From positions 330,005 through 394,004 of the forward strand of contig NZ_LMJL01000007.1 in NCBI RefSeq assembly GCF_001429295.1: DNA of 64,000 nt, written 5' to 3'. The notes beneath the pieces were generated by a model, which worked only from the letters and a program-made list of their open reading frames with translations, was not told the origin of the DNA and did no database searches. Of this stretch, positions 61,148 to 64,000 are shown one piece after another. Position 1 is the stretch's first letter, and every line of letters begins with the position of its first letter. Origin of the DNA: Flavobacterium sp. Root935 (lineage in GTDB: Bacteria > Bacteroidota > Bacteroidia > Flavobacteriales > Flavobacteriaceae). The translations under genes and the position numbers were made by a program.

Positions 61148-63538
61148 ATGAGAAAAAACCAAACCTCAATTCTAGCCATAGCCTGTGTCTTAGCTTTATT
61201 AGGCATTATATACATTACCATGATGCCTCAAGGAATTTCTAAAGACGATGAAGCGCTTGCGGAATTCTCAACCGAGAGAGCGCTTAACCAAGTAGAAATT
61301 ATTGCACAGAAACCTCATTATGTCGGGTCAACCAATCACGAATTAGTTGCCAATTACCTTAAACTCGAACTAAACAGGATAGGCTTAGAAACTAGCGTTC
61401 AGGAAGGTTTTACTCTAAATGATAAAGGTATTTTAGTAAAGTCCAAAAACATTCTGGCCAGAATTAAAGGAACTAACAATACAAAAGCCCTTTTATTGCT
61501 TTCACATTATGACAGTGCACCGCATTCTTTCTCAAAAGGTGCAAGTGACGATGCTTCTGGTGTTGCCACAATTTTAGAAGGAGTTCGTGCTTTTTTATAT
61601 TCGAAACATCCTCAAAAAAATGATATTATCATATTATTTTCTGATGCCGAAGAATTAGGTTTAAATGGAGCTGCATTATTCGTCAATCAGCATCCTTGGG
61701 CAAAAGATGTTGGTTTGGCATTAAACTTTGAAGCTCGAGGATCTTCTGGCCCTAGTTATATGTTAATGGAAACCAATAAAGGAAACGAAGCGCTGGTTAG
61801 AGAATTTTCTAAAGCAAAAACTTCACATCCCGTTTCCAATTCGTTGATGTACAGTATTTACAAAATGCTTCCTAATGATACTGACTTAACTGTTTTTAGA
61901 GAACAAGGAAATATTCAAGGTTTCAATTTTGCTTTTATCGATGGGCATTTCAACTATCACACACAGCAAGACGATGTACAGCATCTAAACAAAACGACTT
62001 TAGCGCATCAAGGTACTTACATAATGCCTTTGCTGAAATACTTAACCAATATTGATTTAAATCAGACAGAATCTACTCAAGACGATGTTTATTTCAGTGC
62101 TCCATTTTCATTTATCAGTTACCCATTTGCTTGGGTAATGCCAATGACATTAATTGCTTTCGGATTATTAGTTTTATTTATCTTTATTGGAAAAGTAAAA
62201 AGAATAATCACTTTTAGAGAAATTTTTAGAGGATTTGTACCGCTTTTAGGTTCAATTATAATCGCTGGTTTGGTGACATTTTTAGGATGGAAATTGATAT
62301 TGGAAATTTATCCTCAGTATTCTGATCTTTTAAATGGTTTTACCTACAATGGCCACGCATATATTGGGGCATTTGTAACTTTGAGCATTGCAATTTGTTT
62401 TGCTTTCTATCATCATTTCTCCGAGGCCAAAATCACGATGAATCATTTTGTGGCACCTTTACTGCTTTGGATTATCATCAATGCATTTTTAGCAAACAGC
62501 TTGACAGGTGCTGGTTTCTTAATTATTCCAGTTTATTTCGGAGTACTTTTATTCGGAATATTTGTTTTTACACAACATTACAGTTTAGGCGTCAATCTGC
62601 TTTTTAGTATTCCTGCTTTAGCAATCGTTGCTCCATTTATAGTAATGTTCCCAATAGGCTTAGGACTTAAAATTTTATTTGGAAGTGCTGTTTTAACTGT
62701 TTTACTATTCGGATTGCTACTGCCAATATTTGGAGATTTCGCAAGAAAAGGTGTTTGGACAGTTGTTTTCTTTCTAGTTTCGATCTCATTTTTCATTTAC
62801 GCAGGATATCATTCTGATTATGAATACGGAAAAGCTAAATCTAACAGCTTATTATACGTTTACAATGCTGATAATAATTCTGCAGTATGGACAACTTATG
62901 ACACAAATTTAGACGAATGGACCAAATCTTATTTGGGCGAAAAGAATAAAAATGCCGTTGGTTTAAATAAGCTTCCTCTTGCGAGCAAATATAATACAAC
63001 TTTTACTCATAGTGCAATTGCACCAGTTGTCGATATTCCGAAACCAACAATTCAATTCTTAAGAGACAGCGTTATTGGAAATAATAGATATCTAAAAATC
63101 AAAATTACTCCTAACCGAAAAGTAAATCGATACGATATTTATGCTAACCCTAAAATGACCTTTTACAACTTTAAAGCCAACGGCGTTTCAACTTTAGGAG
63201 AGAAAGGCAACCGTTTACAAAGAGAAGACAGTAAAATTCTACGTTATTATGTTGTCGGAAATGAACCGCTTGTAATGGATTTTTACATCAACAAATCGTC
63301 TATTTTTGATATGGATTTAATAGAAAGCTCATTTGATTTACTAAGCAATCCATTATTTAATATTAAACCTAGGGAAAACTGGATGATGCCGACTCCTTTT
63401 GTTTTAAATGATGCCGTTTTAATACAGCAGAAAATAAAAAGATACGTAGCACCAATAAAACCTATTGAACCTGTTATTGTTAAAGACAGTCTAGCTATTC
63501 CAAAAGACAGCATAAAACCAGTCGCAGTACCACAATAA
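61148..63538 (+). CDS. Membrane M28-family metallopeptidase
   Basis: 796 residues. An N-terminal membrane helix (about 7-27) precedes an exported zinc aminopeptidase domain (about 45-310) with HYDSAPHSFSKGASDDASGVA (zinc His120 and Asp122 region, bridging Asp) and SDAEELGLNGAALF (Glu catalytic pair), plus FNYHTQQDD with the last His. Then about eight membrane helices (340-565) and a soluble C-terminal domain (about 565-796). Related large M28 proteins such as Fxna/ERMP1-like and YfbL are amino- or carboxypeptidases. It follows the zinc-ribbon gene by 16 nt. Confidence 0.9.
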   Translation: MRKNQTSILAIACVLALLGIIYITMMPQGISKDDEALAEFSTERALNQVEIIAQKPHYVGSTNHELVANYLKLELNRIGLETSVQEGFTLNDKGILVKSKNILARIKGTNNTKALLLLSHYDSAPHSFSKGASDDASGVATILEGVRAFLYSKHPQKNDIIILFSDAEELGLNGAALFVNQHPWAKDVGLALNFEARGSSGPSYMLMETNKGNEALVREFSKAKTSHPVSNSLMYSIYKMLPNDTDLTVFREQGNIQGFNFAFIDGHFNYHTQQDDVQHLNKTTLAHQGTYIMPLLKYLTNIDLNQTESTQDDVYFSAPFSFISYPFAWVMPMTLIAFGLLVLFIFIGKVKRIITFREIFRGFVPLLGSIIIAGLVTFLGWKLILEIYPQYSDLLNGFTYNGHAYIGAFVTLSIAICFAFYHHFSEAKITMNHFVAPLLLWIIINAFLANSLTGAGFLIIPVYFGVLLFGIFVFTQHYSLGVNLLFSIPALAIVAPFIVMFPIGLGLKILFGSAVLTVLLFGLLLPIFGDFARKGVWTVVFFLVSISFFIYAGYHSDYEYGKAKSNSLLYVYNADNNSAVWTTYDTNLDEWTKSYLGEKNKNAVGLNKLPLASKYNTTFTHSAIAPVVDIPKPTIQFLRDSVIGNNRYLKIKITPNRKVNRYDIYANPKMTFYNFKANGVSTLGEKGNRLQREDSKILRYYVVGNEPLVMDFYINKSSIFDMDLIESSFDLLSNPLFNIKPRENWMMPTPFVLNDAVLIQQKIKRYVAPIKPIEPVIVKDSLAIPKDSIKPVAVPQ

Positions 63539-63543
63539 AATTT

Positions 63544-63567
63544 AAGGCAGATTTAAAATCTGCCTTT
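63544..63567 (+). terminator. Terminator of the M28 gene
   Basis: 10-bp stem AAGGCAGATT/AATCTGCCTT (63544-63553 with 63558-63567) followed by TTTCTTT. Confidence 0.85.
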
Positions 63568-63699
63568 TTCTTTATCAATTTTTTAATATTTCTAATCTTT
63601 ATTGGGCAAAGATCTTCAGATGGTATTAAAAAATCTTTTTTTAATCCTTCAATCTGTTACAAAAACCTCTGTACCTTTGAACCTTTGAACCTCGAAAAA

Positions 63700-64000
63700 A
63701 TGACAAAAATTAGTATTCTAGGCTGCGGATGGCTAGGATTTCCCTTAGCAAAAAAGTTAATTGAAAATGGAAATTCAGTCAAAGGGTCAACAACTTCAAT
63801 AAATAAGCTTTCAATTTTAGAAATTGCTGGAATCAATCCGTTTTTGGTTACAATTGAAGCCGACGAAGTTTCTGAAAACATCGATACTTTTTTAGCGGAA
63901 AGCGAAATCTTAATTATAGATATTCCACCAAAATTGCGAGGAAATCAAGATATCTCGACTACTCTCGAAATGACATTCGTGAGAAAAATACAAAATCTAA
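63700..64000 (+). CDS. Rossmann-fold NAD(P)-binding protein, N-terminal part
   Basis: The first 100 residues; the gene runs off the right edge. The start MTKISILGCGWLGFPLAKKLIENGNSVKG holds the GxGxxG nucleotide-binding motif, and EILIIDIPPKLRGNQ follows. This resembles the flavobacterial NAD-dependent epimerase/dehydratase-like proteins that begin with GCGWLG. Function not assigned. A near-repeat of GAACCTTTGAACC lies just upstream (63665-63693). Confidence 0.82.
   Translation, partial: MTKISILGCGWLGFPLAKKLIENGNSVKGSTTSINKLSILEIAGINPFLVTIEADEVSENIDTFLAESEILIIDIPPKLRGNQDISTTLEMTFVRKIQNL

Noticed and set aside
62395..62607. 70-codon frame within the M28 peptidase membrane region
   Set aside because: Other-frame shadow of the transmembrane part; no promoter and unusual composition.

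Overview
The window is a chromosomal stretch from a member of the Bacteroidota, most likely a Flavobacterium or close relative. Evidence: very AT-rich intergenic DNA, promoters of the Bacteroidetes type (TTG, about 20 nt, TAnnTTTG), almost no Shine-Dalgarno sequences, a type IX secretion C-terminal sorting domain at the left edge, a TonB-dependent receptor paired with a lipoprotein, a DUF4270 lipoprotein, an OlsF-type bifunctional ornithine-lipid synthase, and many Bacteroidetes-style lipoproteins. The species cannot be named from the sequence alone. No rRNA, tRNA, CRISPR array, prophage, insertion sequence transposase or replication origin was seen.

Layout. 1-4.8 kb: tail of a T9SS cargo protein, an ECF sigma factor with a membrane partner, a TraB/GumN protein, a BioF-like PLP enzyme, an NmrA-like reductase and a tiny secreted protein. 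4.9-6.9 kb: atpD-atpC, the F1 ATP synthase beta and epsilon subunits. 7-11.5 kb: TonB-dependent receptor plus SGNH-hydrolase lipoprotein. 11.7-17.4 kb: a minus-strand operon (starch-synthase-like N-terminal domain, DUF4270, glmS) facing away from panC-panD. 17.6-24 kb: degenerate esterase, radA, lipoprotein, an AsmA-like/GT51 fusion, a SIMPL-domain protein. 24-30 kb: aldo/keto reductase, a RelE/ParE toxin-antitoxin pair between two copies of a terminator repeat, OmpA lipoprotein, exonuclease III, OlsF. 30-35 kb: a DUF4303-like pseudogene, DUF805 and TM2 membrane proteins, a hydroxyacid dehydrogenase, NhaA, cytochrome c. 35-43 kb: proC, mgtE-rsmA, DUF4286, a large TPR protein, lgt, serS. 43-48.2 kb: accessory small lipoproteins, a SUKH-like orphan, PrcB-like, DinB-like and CDGSH proteins. 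48.7-57.7 kb: metG, a structured leader before a 91-residue protein, EamA transporter, HAD phosphatase with a CAT-like acyltransferase, OmpA, ferritin and a Lys/Cys-rich mini-protein. 57.7-64 kb: DUF2461, ssb, a GNAT/nitrilase fusion with a zinc-ribbon protein, a membrane M28 peptidase and the start of a Rossmann-fold protein.

The coding part is mainly housekeeping. The intergenic DNA is unusual. It carries perfect long palindromes, two MITE-like elements (50913-51002 and 58512-58676), a family of AGGTTT/AAACCT palindromes fused to terminators, and several families of degenerate near-repeats of about 10 nt. One near-repeat block has apparently been captured as the C-terminal tail of Lgt. The most promising unexplained object is the leader at 51065-51200, whose two long stems interleave, implying a pseudoknot or a two-state switch. 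Other points for follow-up are an in-frame TAG replacing a probable Trp codon in the DUF4303-like gene, an esterase-fold protein with Asp at the nucleophile position, and the truncated glycogen-synthase-like gene beside glmS.
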